Shown: positions 6,644 to 13,714 of the stretch, piece by piece
Layout of the letters: every line of letters begins with the position of its first letter
How positions within the stretch are numbered: position 1 is the stretch's first letter
Assembly: GCA_022561525.1 (NCBI GenBank)
Contig: JADFRB010000001.1
Coordinates: 3,051 to 22,731 of the forward strand
From: Nitrospinota bacterium
Lineage (GTDB): Bacteria; Nitrospirota; Nitrospiria; Nitrospirales; UBA8639
Reading direction: 5' to 3'
Length of the DNA: 19,681 bases
The notes under the pieces: model-generated
The model's input: only the letters and a program-made list of their open reading frames with translations
Told to the model about the DNA's origin: nothing
Database searches by the model: none
Position numbers and translations under genes: made by a program

Positions 6644-8512
6644 TCACACCGATTCCTCTCGTGAAAAATTCTGTACCAGTGAAACCTCCTGCGTTTCAAC
6701 CGAAGTTTCTTTAGTCCGCACCACTTGTCGATCTTTCGTGGCTAACCAAAACATCACAAACACAGACCCCCAAAACAGCACCATATTGATGGTCACCATT
6801 TTCGCCACAAAGGTTATCGGCGGCGTAAACGCCCACGGAGAAAGATCAGCCATGACATCCTTGACATGCCACCCCAACCGTCCAGCCGATCGAATATACC
6901 CCATTAACCCCATGACCCAGGTAAACATGGCCGCTATCCCAAGTAACGAAATCATACCACGAACAGAAATTTTTCCCCATTGAATAGGCCCACGAACCTG
7001 AGCCCCACGAAGCATGAGCCGGTTAAGCAGCAACCCGGCAATTAACACCGTGGCGGTCGTGGCTCCTTGCGGAACCGAAAGCCCCACACGGACATGCGCC
7101 GGAATATAAAATCCGTAAATCGCCACCCACACAATATTCGCAATACCGACAACAAACAACACACCCAACGCAATGTTCCCCGCCGTAGCCCAAGGCACTG
7201 TAATGATTCGATTTCCTCGGCGATAGAGTAAAAAACTCAACGTCGTCAAACAGATCATCACATTGATAGCGCCATTCTTCGCCGACATGACTCCGAATTG
7301 ACCAATCACCGGATGTTGCGCCGCGCCCATGGCTTTCATTTCACTCGGAGTCATCGCAATCGTATGAGGGGTAAACCAGACAAGGAACGAAATCATCAAG
7401 CCACCCACGATGAACTTAAAATACGGATCAAACCGTTCCCCACCTCTCAAACGCCCCATGGATTGCCAAATATAATAATTGATTCCAAGGAACAGCCCTC
7501 CAATCGTCATCGCCTGAACCACAAAGAGCCAAGAAAGCAATCCGCCCATCATGGTCACACCCATCTCCTGCCGAAACTCGAACACCGCCCGCATGAGCCA
7601 ATACCCGGCAAAGGGCATCGGAAGCAAGGCACACACCATCACAAAAAGAAAGACATAGCCTACCCAATCATAGTACGCACGTTCCGTTACCGATTGCGTC
7701 CTAAAAAATCGATAGGCGGCATAGGCGCATACAACCGCGCCCCCCGACATAATGTCTGCTAGAAACCGATGGGCATTCAACGGGTTCCACAACGGCGAAT
7801 GCAACAAATGCCAAACATTCCCCAGGAACCGGCCACTGTTATCGATTCCAGCTGGGGCCATCATAAACGAGGCCCAGGCATTTGCCATCAGAAGTAAGAG
7901 GACGCCCATAGCATTGGCTAACACCCCAATCGACATGTGGACCCATTTGCGTCCACCCTGAGTCATTCTGTCCCAACTGTAGTAATACAGCAGGAGGAGG
8001 GAGGATTCACCAAGGAACACCGTCGCATATGCTGGCATCAAGTCCTTAAACGTGGTACCCATATAATTCATGAATCCGGGATAGAGTGTGACAAATCCAA
8101 CCAGCATCACACTGCCCAACAAGGCCGTCACTGACAATGAAATTACACCGACACGTAAGATATCCCGCGCCAAGTCATCAAAGTGCTTCACGGCTTCGGG
8201 GTCACGACGAGAACGCGCGAGAAACTCGAGCAACAAGGCAAACAACGGCAAGGCTAAGACAAACCCACCAAAATAGGTATGCTGCTGAGTGACCATCCAA
8301 ATTACAATCCGATTATCCACCAAACCCCATTGTGGATACACCGATTCGATATCCTCGGCAGCAAGACCCTGAGGAACCCCTGGGGTCTGATAATACACAT
8401 CCTGAGCCATTTCTTCACCGTAGGGAATCTCGTTGGAAAGGACGACGGAGGTGTGTGAGCTGAGAAGGAAGAACACGCAGAGAAATGCGATCAGTCGGGG
8501 AAGCGTTCTCAT
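6644..8512 (-). CDS. Cytochrome bd-like terminal oxidase, large membrane subunit (paralogue B)
   Basis: This 622-residue paralogue aligns with oxidase A without gaps over most of its length (offset 35). It starts with a signal-like peptide (MRTLPRLIAFLCVFFLLSS), followed by about 14 helices. Heme-ligand candidates shared with A are His78, His248, His383, His400 and His549. Three other histidine positions differ: Ile457 and Pro564 replace His492 and His599 of A, while His473 replaces Asn508. I chose the ATG at 8510-8512 because it begins a signal peptide and because this start, with 16 bases upstream, is what is duplicated at 9211-9279. The longer frame from 8557 starts inside the toxin gene. 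The stop overlaps the possible GTG of the DUF3047 gene. The toxin-antitoxin pair now lies directly upstream, so transcription probably comes partly from that promoter. Confidence 0.88.
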   Translation of the reverse strand: MRTLPRLIAFLCVFFLLSSHTSVVLSNEIPYGEEMAQDVYYQTPGVPQGLAAEDIESVYPQWGLVDNRIVIWMVTQQHTYFGGFVLALPLFALLLEFLARSRRDPEAVKHFDDLARDILRVGVISLSVTALLGSVMLVGFVTLYPGFMNYMGTTFKDLMPAYATVFLGESSLLLLYYYSWDRMTQGGRKWVHMSIGVLANAMGVLLLLMANAWASFMMAPAGIDNSGRFLGNVWHLLHSPLWNPLNAHRFLADIMSGGAVVCAYAAYRFFRTQSVTERAYYDWVGYVFLFVMVCALLPMPFAGYWLMRAVFEFRQEMGVTMMGGLLSWLFVVQAMTIGGLFLGINYYIWQSMGRLRGGERFDPYFKFIVGGLMISFLVWFTPHTIAMTPSEMKAMGAAQHPVIGQFGVMSAKNGAINVMICLTTLSFLLYRRGNRIITVPWATAGNIALGVLFVVGIANIVWVAIYGFYIPAHVRVGLSVPQGATTATVLIAGLLLNRLMLRGAQVRGPIQWGKISVRGMISLLGIAAMFTWVMGLMGYIRSAGRLGWHVKDVMADLSPWAFTPPITFVAKMVTINMVLFWGSVFVMFWLATKDRQVVRTKETSVETQEVSLVQNFSREESV

Positions 8513-8528
8513 GGACCTATCTACGATG
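8460..8528. repeat. 69-bp direct repeat, left copy (oxidase B 5' end)
   Basis: The sequence covers 16 bases upstream of the oxidase B start and the first 53 bases of its signal peptide coding region. It recurs in the same orientation at 9211-9279 with one mismatch (68 of 69). The two copies bracket the toxin-antitoxin pair. Confidence 0.95.
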
Positions 8529-8550
8529 AAAGGGTTCGCGCAAAAATAAC

Positions 8551-8937
8551 TTACCATACCGTTTTGACTTTATATTTTTTTATGTGACGATCCTTCGTCA
8601 TGAGAATCATATTTTCCACCATGGCTTGGCAAATGAGTAATCGGTCAAACGGATCTTTGTGATGCCACGGTAAATTAAGATGTGGTTCACAATGTTTTTG
8701 GTAGAGTGGAAGATCTTGAATCCTATTCACTTTTTTTTCCCGCTCTAATAGGGCTGGCCACTCTTTGTCTAACTCCAGCCTTCCCAACGAAAACTTGACC
8801 GAAAGCTCCCAATAACTGACCACACTCCAAAAAAGTTCGTGTTCGGCATTTTTCAGGATACGCCTCGATTTCGTACTTAATTCAGGAGAATCTTCGAGAA
8901 ACCACAACATCACATGGGTATCGAGTAAATATTTCAT
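8551..8937 (-). CDS. PIN-domain ribonuclease toxin (VapC-like)
   Basis: The protein has 128 residues. The family opens with MKYLLDTHVMLW, and the acidic catalytic set is visible: Asp6, Glu44 (SYWELSVK), Asp98 (HKDPFDRLLICQA) and Asp116 (MTKD). PIN toxins cleave RNA and are held inactive by their antitoxin. The start overlaps the antitoxin stop by four bases (ATGA), the usual coupling. The gene ends 38 bases before oxidase B. It is the DTHVxLW subgroup paired with Phd/YefM-type antitoxins rather than with classical VapB. No active-site residue is missing, so it may be functional. Confidence 0.9.
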   Translation of the reverse strand: MKYLLDTHVMLWFLEDSPELSTKSRRILKNAEHELFWSVVSYWELSVKFSLGRLELDKEWPALLEREKKVNRIQDLPLYQKHCEPHLNLPWHHKDPFDRLLICQAMVENMILMTKDRHIKKYKVKTVW

Positions 8938-9164
8938 CTCATAAAGTCTTCAAACTCCTCAAGCGGTTCATCAAAATTTTTTGCAATATATTTGACGATA
9001 CCTTTGGCCCCACCAAGCCGTCGTTCTTTTCTGGCCTCAGGAATCGGGACAATCCTCGCAACTGGCTCTTTGCCCCTGGATACAATAATTTCCTCGCCAG
9101 CCAATGCTCGTTGGATCAATTGAGAAAAGTGTGTTTTTGCTTGATGAATGGTGACAATGGCCAT
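8934..9164 (-). CDS. Phd/YefM-type antitoxin
   Basis: The protein has 76 residues. The N-terminal DNA-binding part reads MAIVTIHQAKTHFSQLIQRA followed by GEEIIVSRGKEPVARIVPI, the standard Phd/YefM core. The C-terminal part (GIVKYIAKNFDEPLEEFEDF) would wrap the toxin. It overlaps the toxin gene by four bases. No ribosome site precedes the ATG at 9162-9164; the best promoter candidate ends so close that the transcript may be leaderless. Autoregulation is expected for the family, and a palindrome lies in the promoter. Confidence 0.9.
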   Translation of the reverse strand: MAIVTIHQAKTHFSQLIQRALAGEEIIVSRGKEPVARIVPIPEARKERRLGGAKGIVKYIAKNFDEPLEEFEDFMR

Positions 9165-9173
9165 AGTAGAATA

Positions 9174-9202
9174 ACTCTAACTAGACTAAGTCGGTTAGTC
9201 AA
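9174..9202 (-). promoter_or_regulatory. Promoter and palindromic operator of the Phd/PIN pair
   Basis: Read on the minus strand, TTGACT (9202-9197), a 17-base spacer and TAGAGT (9179-9174) form a promoter. A perfect inverted repeat GACTAA-5-TTAGTC (9184-9200) overlaps the -35 box and the spacer, a good position for antitoxin repression. The predicted start falls within a few bases of the antitoxin ATG. Confidence 0.5.
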
Positions 9203-9263
9203 GTTTGGACCTGAGAAGGAAGAACACGCAGAGAAATGCGATCAGTCGGGAAAGCGTTCTCAT
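9195..9263 (-). pseudogene. Remnant of oxidase B 5' end (signal peptide only)
   Basis: The right copy of the 69-bp repeat encodes MRTLSRLIAFLCVFFLL in the oxidase B frame, then runs into unrelated sequence and a TAA after 22 residues. This was presumably the original start of oxidase B before the toxin-antitoxin insertion. The ribosome site and the sequence upstream of it are therefore the likely ancestral control region. Confidence 0.8.
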
Positions 9264-9279
9264 GGACCTATCTACGATG
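9211..9279. repeat. 69-bp direct repeat, right copy
   Basis: Partner of 8460-8528, same orientation, one mismatch. The interval between the copies holds exactly the toxin-antitoxin pair and its promoter. Confidence 0.95.
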
Positions 9280-9464
9280 TACGTTCGGCGTGACTCGAAG
9301 CGAGGGCAGATGATGTGGGAACGTCCGCTGAAGAGACCCAGCCGGTTTTAGCCAAAATTTCCATGACAAATGGGCAGCGACGAAGCCCTTCTGAAATGCA
9401 GAATTTTTTCAGGATTGCCCGACCTCTGTCAAGACGAATGTCCTGAAGACTTGCCCTGTCCTCG
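9280..9464. other. Non-coding stretch, probable ancestral upstream region of oxidase B
   Basis: I see no convincing gene here. On the minus strand a TTGACA box lies near 9417-9422 with only an A-rich sequence at -10 distance, a weak candidate for the original oxidase B promoter. The stretch is bounded by the terminator at 9465-9494 and the right 69-bp repeat. Confidence 0.35.
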
Positions 9465-9494
9465 AAAAAGCCCCACATCCGAAGATGAGGGGCT
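9465..9494 (-). terminator. Rho-independent terminator (minus strand)
   Basis: On the minus strand AGCCCC-T-CATC-TTCG-GATG-T-GGGGCT folds into a strong stem with a stable UUCG-type loop and is followed by TTTTC. It would end transcription arriving from the right. No intact minus-strand gene now lies there, so its gene was probably displaced by the insertion-sequence debris. Confidence 0.8.
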
Positions 9495-9528
9495 CGTTCA
9501 ACGGCTCTCGGTTATTCCCAGTCCACGT

Positions 9529-9939
9529 TATGGCACCACCCAACTCGTGATGACGCCGCTGGAATTCCTGCAACGCCTGGCCGCCCTCGTCCCACGTCCC
9601 CGGCTCCATCTCATTCGTTTCCATGGCGTGTTGGCGCCCAACGCGGCCCTGCGGTCCCAGATCGTGCCCAGCGAGGCCGACTCGGCGACGGACACCGCCA
9701 ATGGGAACGGCGATTCCCTCGCTCCTTCAACACGAGCCCGCCTGAGTTGGGCCTAATTACTCACACGCGTGTTCGCCATCGACATTACCACCTGTCCGCA
9801 GTGCGGCGGGACGTTGACCATCCTCGCGGCTATCGAGGATCCTGCGGTGATCGTCAAGATTCTGAGCCACCTGGGGTTGCCCACCCGCGCCCCACCGCGG
9901 GCTCCGGTCCGCCTCGACGAGTTCCTACAGACAGCCTAA
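9529..9939 (+). pseudogene. IS91-like Y2 transposase, C-terminal fragment with in-frame stop
   Basis: The plus frame reads YGTTQLVMTPLEFLQRLAA, then VPRPRLHLIRFHGVLAPNA, the typical late region of IS91-family (Y2, HUH-type) transposases. After SWA comes a TAA at 9754-9756, and the frame continues with LLTRVFAIDITTCPQCGGT to ILSHLGLPTRAPPRAPVRL and a second TAA at 9937-9939. Only the last part of the enzyme remains; the HUH and tyrosine motifs are absent. The tail includes the usual CPxCGG zinc-binding pair. A related fragment in opposite orientation lies at 12527-12624. Confidence 0.85.
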
Positions 9940-10192
9940 TCTCCCCACCGGATTCCGGTTCCGTTTCCGAACCGCCACGCTTCCTTTGCCCAGTTCCCCA
10001 GCCCACACGCCACAATGGAGCGACAGCCTGGCCCGATCCTGGGAAAATGGGCCGGTCAGACCCTCCTCGCAGGATGAACTCCCGCATTTCGGACAGCGAA
10101 GTCTGGGGATTGATCCCTCAACGAGTTCTTTGGTACTTTCCTGTCACGCTAAAAAGGTCTTTTAAAATTCCTATTCCCCTATTCCCCCTTCT
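9940..10192. other. Non-coding stretch after the IS91-like fragment
   Basis: I see no gene here. The first part may be the 3' end of the insertion sequence; the second part (about 10140-10190) is AT/C-rich with a short tandem TATTCCCC. No clear terminal sequence could be assigned. Confidence 0.3.
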
Positions 10193-10306
10193 TTGCACAA
10201 GGACCCTTTCGATCGGATCCTCATCGCACAGGCAAAAGTCGAGAATCTCCATATTGGCAGCCAAGACAGCATCATCAGAGATTATCCCGTACAGGTTGAG
10301 TGGTAG
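10193..10306 (+). pseudogene. C-terminal fragment of a PIN-domain toxin
   Basis: The plus frame reads LHKDPFDRILIAQAKVENLH, then SQDSIIRDYPVQVEW and TAG. This aligns with the last 38 residues of the intact PIN toxin in this window (HKDPFDRLLICQAMVEN and onwards) and includes the third catalytic Asp. The N-terminal two thirds are missing, and the sequence to the left is unrelated. It is a decayed toxin from a second toxin-antitoxin locus. Confidence 0.8.
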
Positions 10307-10375
10307 TTGGGAGGGTCTTGATTTAATCTATTAATTTCCATCCAAAAAGGAATGAGATCAAAACCTGACCCCAAG

Positions 10376-10561
10376 GCTTGGCGGGGAGATGTTCGGATTC
10401 TTGGCGACGGTGAATTTGTCGGCGACATGTTACAAACCTTTCTTGGTCTCAGTCGGAGAGAGATTGCCAGCTACTTCGGCGTCTCCAGCCTAGCGATGAC
10501 CTATATCAGTCGATCAGGAAAGGCGGCGGTGGAGGAACACGGACTGATGGACATATTTTAA
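10376..10561 (+). pseudogene. Internally deleted C-terminal fragment of a RAYT transposase
   Basis: The segment reads AWRGDVRILGDGEFVGD, then LGLSRREIASYFGVSSLA and AAVEEHGLMDIF with a stop. It matches two separate parts of the RAYT gene at 11497-12501 (from about 12146 and from about 12377), joined at a shared ACCT, so about 170 bases were deleted. The sequence after the stop (AACTACGTCCCCGT) equals the right terminal repeat of the larger copy. It cannot encode an active enzyme. Confidence 0.8.
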
Positions 10562-10659
10562 TATCTTAACTACGTCCCCGTCCCTGCGCGTATCGGGCTG
10601 CCGGTCCATATTTGCGCGGACGCACGTATTCCAGAATTGAATGAGAATGGAGTGGATTA

Positions 10660-11085
10660 ATGGGAAAAGCCGGTCGGGTAGTCAGAGTATCGCGACTACT
10701 GCTATTGATTATTGGAATAGCAGGTTGCGCCGCGACAGCCAACGACGAGTATGTGCCTACTGCGCACGAGAGAGTGCTCTACCAGGCACCGATCGCCGGG
10801 ATCGGCGTGGAAGGCAAGGAGGTGAAGATCACTCACTTCCTGGTCTCGGCGGGATATGTTGGTGACAAGCATATGCATCCAGGGCCTACCTTTGTATATG
10901 TGTTGAAGGGCGAGCTTACCGTGAAGCATGCAGACGAAACCAAGACCCTGAAGATGGGCGAGGTGTACGCCATGGAAGCTGGTCAAGTCGTGACTGGCAT
11001 GAATCTGGCTCCCTCCGATGAGCTGGAGATACTCGTGTTCCAGATCGAGGGTGTCGGCGAGCCTGCGATGATCATCGTCGAGTAG
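10660..11085 (+). CDS. Cupin-domain lipoprotein
   Basis: The protein has 141 residues. A lipoprotein signal (RLLLLIIGIAGC, lipobox IAGC) would anchor it to a membrane through Cys23. A single cupin_2 barrel follows: GDKHMHPGPTFVYVLKGEL carries HxH of motif 1 with Thr in place of the usual Glu, and motif 2 (GEVYAMEAGQVVTGMN) lacks the histidine. Metal binding may therefore be weak or changed. GGAG stands 7 bases before the ATG. The gene is isolated among transposase fragments on both sides and is GC-richer than the respiratory genes, so it is probably imported. Substrate unknown. Confidence 0.8.
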   Translation: MGKAGRVVRVSRLLLLIIGIAGCAATANDEYVPTAHERVLYQAPIAGIGVEGKEVKITHFLVSAGYVGDKHMHPGPTFVYVLKGELTVKHADETKTLKMGEVYAMEAGQVVTGMNLAPSDELEILVFQIEGVGEPAMIIVE

Positions 11086-11429
11086 GGTGTCGGGCAAGCC
11101 GGCGAGCTGACGAATCCGGTTCATTTCTCGGAAGCGACGGATGTCGGTGAATAAGTCGCCACCTGTCAGGCTCGACCAAGCAGCTACCGGTTCTACGCCT
11201 CGGTCGGAATCGAGAGCGTGCGCGCGAACGCGGTCATGCCATTGAGAGGACGATGCAGGCACGCAGGAGTTCGGGTGACCAGGAACCCCAGCGATGAATC
11301 CCGTGAGCACAACTACGAGCAGCGGGTCCGGGTCAGGTCTCAGGTCCGGGGTCAGGTCTCACATTCCTACATTATTTGCTATAGTTACACCATGGAATGG
11401 AAAGGGATTAAGAAATGGGGACGGAAATG
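11086..11429. other. Non-coding stretch with short RAYT-associated repeats
   Basis: I see no supportable gene here. At 11330-11342 and 11349-11361 the 13-mer GGGTCAGGTCTCA occurs twice, within a slightly longer repeated GGTCCGGGGTCAGGTCTCA. A related, opposite-facing CCTGACCCC lies near 10364. At 11410-11440 GGGGACGG/GGGGACG units repeat next to the left terminal repeat. These look like remains of the REP-type sites used by the neighbouring RAYT. Confidence 0.45.
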
Positions 11430-11430
11430 G

Positions 11431-11453
11431 GAAATGGGGACGTAGTTAAAATA
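11431..11453. repeat. 23-bp terminal inverted repeat, left end of RAYT unit
   Basis: This sequence, containing GGGGACGTAGTTAAAATA, is repeated in inverted orientation at 12502-12524 with one mismatch in 23. The pair encloses the RAYT coding region exactly. Confidence 0.85.
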
Positions 11454-11496
11454 GACAGTTATAGACAGCCCACCAGTTTTCCTTTATCCTTTCGCC

Positions 11497-12501
11497 ATGC
11501 CGAGACAACCGCGTCTGCATCTTCCGGGGGCGCTGTATCATGTGATGAGCCGAGGCATTGAACGGCGAACTATTTTCCGTTCCGATCACGATCGAACCGA
11601 CTTTCTTGAACGATTGGCGGCCGGGCTCTCCCGGATCGGCTATCGCTGTTACGCCTGGACCCTCATGCCCAACCACTTTCACCTGCTGCTCCGGTCGAGT
11701 GAGACGCCTTGAAGCGACCTGATGAGAAGTGTGATGAGTGGGTACGCCGGCAGCTTTAATCGGCGCCATCGACGACGGGGGATTCTGTTTCAAAACCGCT
11801 ATAAAGCCATTCTGTGTCAGCAAGATCCCTATCTGCTTGAGTTGATCCGGTATATTCACTTGAACCCTCTGAGAGGGAAGCTGGTTCCTGACCTTGAGGG
11901 GCTGGGAGAATACCCATGGAGTGGCCATGCTCGGTTATGTGGAAAATACAAAGGATCCTTTCAAGAGGTGAATGAAGTGTTGTCTCTTTTTGGCAGGACA
12001 AGAAAGAGGGCGACTGAGGCGTATATCACCTTTGTTTCCGAGGGTGTTGGACAGGGGAAACACCCTGAATTCACGGGCGGTGGACTCAGGAGAAGTGCGG
12101 GGGGATGGGTGGGGGTGGATCGGCTTAGACGAGAAACGGAGTATTGGCGGGGAGATGATCGGATTCTTGGCGACGGTGATTTTGTCACCGACATGCGACA
12201 AACCTTTGATGAACACATGGATCCCAAGGAGACATTACTGCGGCAAGGCTGGACGCTGGATCAATTAGCGAGGGATATTTGCCAACGATTATCAGTTGAT
12301 ATCGCGACGCTCCGTGAAAAAGGGAGAGCGAATCGGTTGTCGCAGGCCAAGGCCGCTCTGGCCTATTTGGGCCATACCTCTCTTGGTCTCAGTCGGAGAG
12401 AACTGGCCCACTACTTGGGGGTCTCCAGCCCAGCGATTACATATAGCATTCGATCAGGAAAAACCGCAGTGGAGGAACACAGGCTGATGGACTTATTTTA
12501 A
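11497..12501 (+). pseudogene. RAYT (REP-associated Y1 tyrosine transposase), one in-frame stop
   Basis: The frame starts MPRQPRLHLPGALYHVMSRG and includes the HUH motif as His60-Phe-His62 (MPNHFHLLL). After SSETP comes TGA at 11710-11712, and the same frame continues without shift: FNRRHRRRGILFQNRYK, then LIRYIHLNPLRGKL with the catalytic Tyr at about codon 119. The C-terminal region ends with a helix-turn-helix (LGLSRRELAHYLGVSSPA) and EEHRLMDLF. The single stop lies where relatives have a Pro-Leu-type turn, so it looks like recent inactivation. Everything else is intact, including both flanking repeats. Readthrough is possible but there is no sign of a recoding element. Confidence 0.88.
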
Positions 12502-12524
12502 TATTTTAACTACGTCCCCGTTTC
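12502..12524. repeat. 23-bp terminal inverted repeat, right end of RAYT unit
   Basis: Inverted partner of 11431-11453, starting directly after the RAYT stop codon. The same end sequence also follows the deleted RAYT fragment at about 10562-10582. Confidence 0.85.
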
Positions 12525-12526
12525 TT

Positions 12527-12624
12527 GGTAACCCCAGGTGGCTCAAAATCTTGCCGATCACTGCAGGATCTTCAATGGCCGCGAGGATGGTCAAGGGGCC
12601 GATGCACTGGGGATAGGTGGTGAT
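12527..12624 (-). pseudogene. IS91-like Y2 transposase C-terminal fragment, opposite orientation
   Basis: On the minus strand this reads ITTYPQCIGPLTILAAIEDP, then AVIGKILSHLGLP, closely matching the C-terminal tail of the fragment at 9778-9885 (CPQCGGTLTILAAIEDP and onwards). The first cysteine and one glycine of the CPxCGG motif are lost. It is cut off sharply at the right repeat of the RAYT unit, which suggests the RAYT unit landed in it. Only about 98 bases remain. Confidence 0.75.
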
Positions 12625-12660
12625 TCAAAGGTTCTTATCCTCTATTTAGGCGCCATGGTT

Positions 12661-13032
12661 CTAAGGTTCACTGTGTGAGTGAGCTTCTTCCACGAAATCC
12701 AAAATGAGTAGTAGTTTATGACGTAGCTCGGTGAGGTACGCCTCGGATAGCGCCCCAAGTTTGCGTCGAAATCGTTGATTATCAATCGCCTTGATTTGAT
12801 CGACAAGAATGTCTGAGGCTGCGCGTAAGCCTGAGACACCTTTCGGCACCGCAACTCTGAGGGGAGTCTTAACATCATCAATCTGTGTCGTTAGCGGACA
12901 AATGAGCGTGGAGAGATGATACGGGTTCAAGGCATCAGTTTGGACAACAACAACCGGGCGAATTTTCCCCGGTTTGGTTCCAACTCGTGGATTGAGATCC
13001 GCCAAATAGACATGACCGTAGCGGGGCGTCAT
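12661..13032 (-). CDS. MazF/PemK-type mRNA interferase toxin
   Basis: The protein has 123 residues. The fold signature is at the start: RYGHVYLADLNPRVGTKPGK followed by IRPVVVVQTD, then LICPLTT and LRAASDILVDQIKAID, the usual MazF order of strands. MazF enzymes cleave mRNA at short sequences. The start overlaps the antitoxin stop by four bases. The gene looks intact, with no truncation and a normal family length. Confidence 0.9.
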   Translation of the reverse strand: MTPRYGHVYLADLNPRVGTKPGKIRPVVVVQTDALNPYHLSTLICPLTTQIDDVKTPLRVAVPKGVSGLRAASDILVDQIKAIDNQRFRRKLGALSEAYLTELRHKLLLILDFVEEAHSHSEP

Positions 13033-13271
13033 ATCTTTTCAGGCAGATCATCCAAAAGTTCGGTTTCTTGTAAATAGGCAAGATGTCCAGTTGCTAATCG
13101 CTTCGACGCTTTCTGATAGTCTTGGGCTAAAGCTTTCCTTGTATATAACGCGTTAAAGTGATCCAGCGCTTTACGAATATACGTATTGCGAGGGAGTTTG
13201 AGGCGTTTCCGAATCTTTTCAGTTTGATGATACGCTGTCTCATCCAGTTTCAGTGATAATACCTTACTCAT
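13029..13271 (-). CDS. MazE-position antitoxin, ribbon-helix-helix-like
   Basis: The protein has 80 residues. It begins MSKVLSLKLDETAYHQTEKI, then RKRLKLPRNTYIRKALDHFN, which fits a ribbon-helix-helix (CopG/Arc-like) DNA-binding N-terminus rather than the AbrB-like fold of E. coli MazE. The acidic tail LQETELLDDLPEKI would bind the toxin. A strong AAGGAGGG lies 8 bases before the ATG. It is coupled to the mazF-like gene by ATGA. It is assigned as antitoxin by position and fold-like pattern. Confidence 0.85.
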   Translation of the reverse strand: MSKVLSLKLDETAYHQTEKIRKRLKLPRNTYIRKALDHFNALYTRKALAQDYQKASKRLATGHLAYLQETELLDDLPEKI

Positions 13272-13290
13272 CGGCTCACCCTCCTTATCT

Positions 13291-13312
13291 GGTAATACTA
13301 AAAGTATATACC
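13291..13312. promoter_or_regulatory. Palindromic operator candidate of the MazEF pair
   Basis: A near-palindrome GGTAATACT-4-AGTATATACC, with a perfect ATACT/AGTAT core on the minus strand, lies 20 bases upstream of the antitoxin start and overlaps TATACT and TAGAAT sequences usable as -10 boxes. This suits antitoxin autoregulation. Confidence 0.5.
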
Positions 13313-13714
13313 TATTCTATCCGAAAGAAAAGACTCAACATTTATGAAAATCTTGCTGACCTGAAAAAAATGAATGGGAAAAGTTTGGTGGCAGAGTTGT
13401 ATATTTTTATTAAAAATTTCAAAAGAAAGCGACGACGTTCAAAATTATGACCTCGTCCTGGGCGGCACCGCCTTAAGGCTGTCTTTAGTATGGGTAATAG
13501 TCAGTTTCCAAGGGGGACCTAAATGGTTACTTCGTAGCAAGCTACGGGGAATGATCAGTTCAATTATTTTTCCGCAACTCATCTATTCTCTTCGCTTCCG
13601 TTTCGGGCAAGACTTCGCTATTCTTCCTGTAGATTTGTCAAAGCCGATTGATGATATCGGGTTTTGGGTCTTTTGAATGAACACGGATCCAAATCAACAA
13701 TACTGCCATTTTTT
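13313..13714. other. Non-coding stretch between MazEF and mutS2
   Basis: I see no supportable gene. Open frames here (for example 13374-13676) lack ribosome sites and recognisable motifs. A small hairpin CGTAGC-AA-GCTACG lies near 13532-13545. A GGCGGCACCGCC palindrome lies near 13460. I could not identify a mutS2 promoter. Confidence 0.35.

Noticed and set aside
8513..8557. Upstream start for oxidase B at 8557
   Set aside because: It would begin inside the toxin gene, and its N-terminus (MVSYFCANPF) hides the signal peptide. The duplicated copy at 9211-9279 supports the start at 8512.
10702..11310. 202-residue open frame on the minus strand
   Set aside because: It is antisense to the cupin lipoprotein, has no ribosome site or recognisable motif, and the plus-strand gene has a clear lipobox and cupin motif.
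11710..11712. TGA in the RAYT gene as selenocysteine or programmed readthrough
   Set aside because: No conserved cysteine is expected at this place, and no selenocysteine-type stem-loop is apparent just after it. A nonsense mutation in a mobile gene is simpler.
13374..13676. 100-residue open frame before mutS2
   Set aside because: No ribosome site, no motif, and no hydrophobic or repeat pattern; it overlaps the mutS2 frame start. Left as non-coding.
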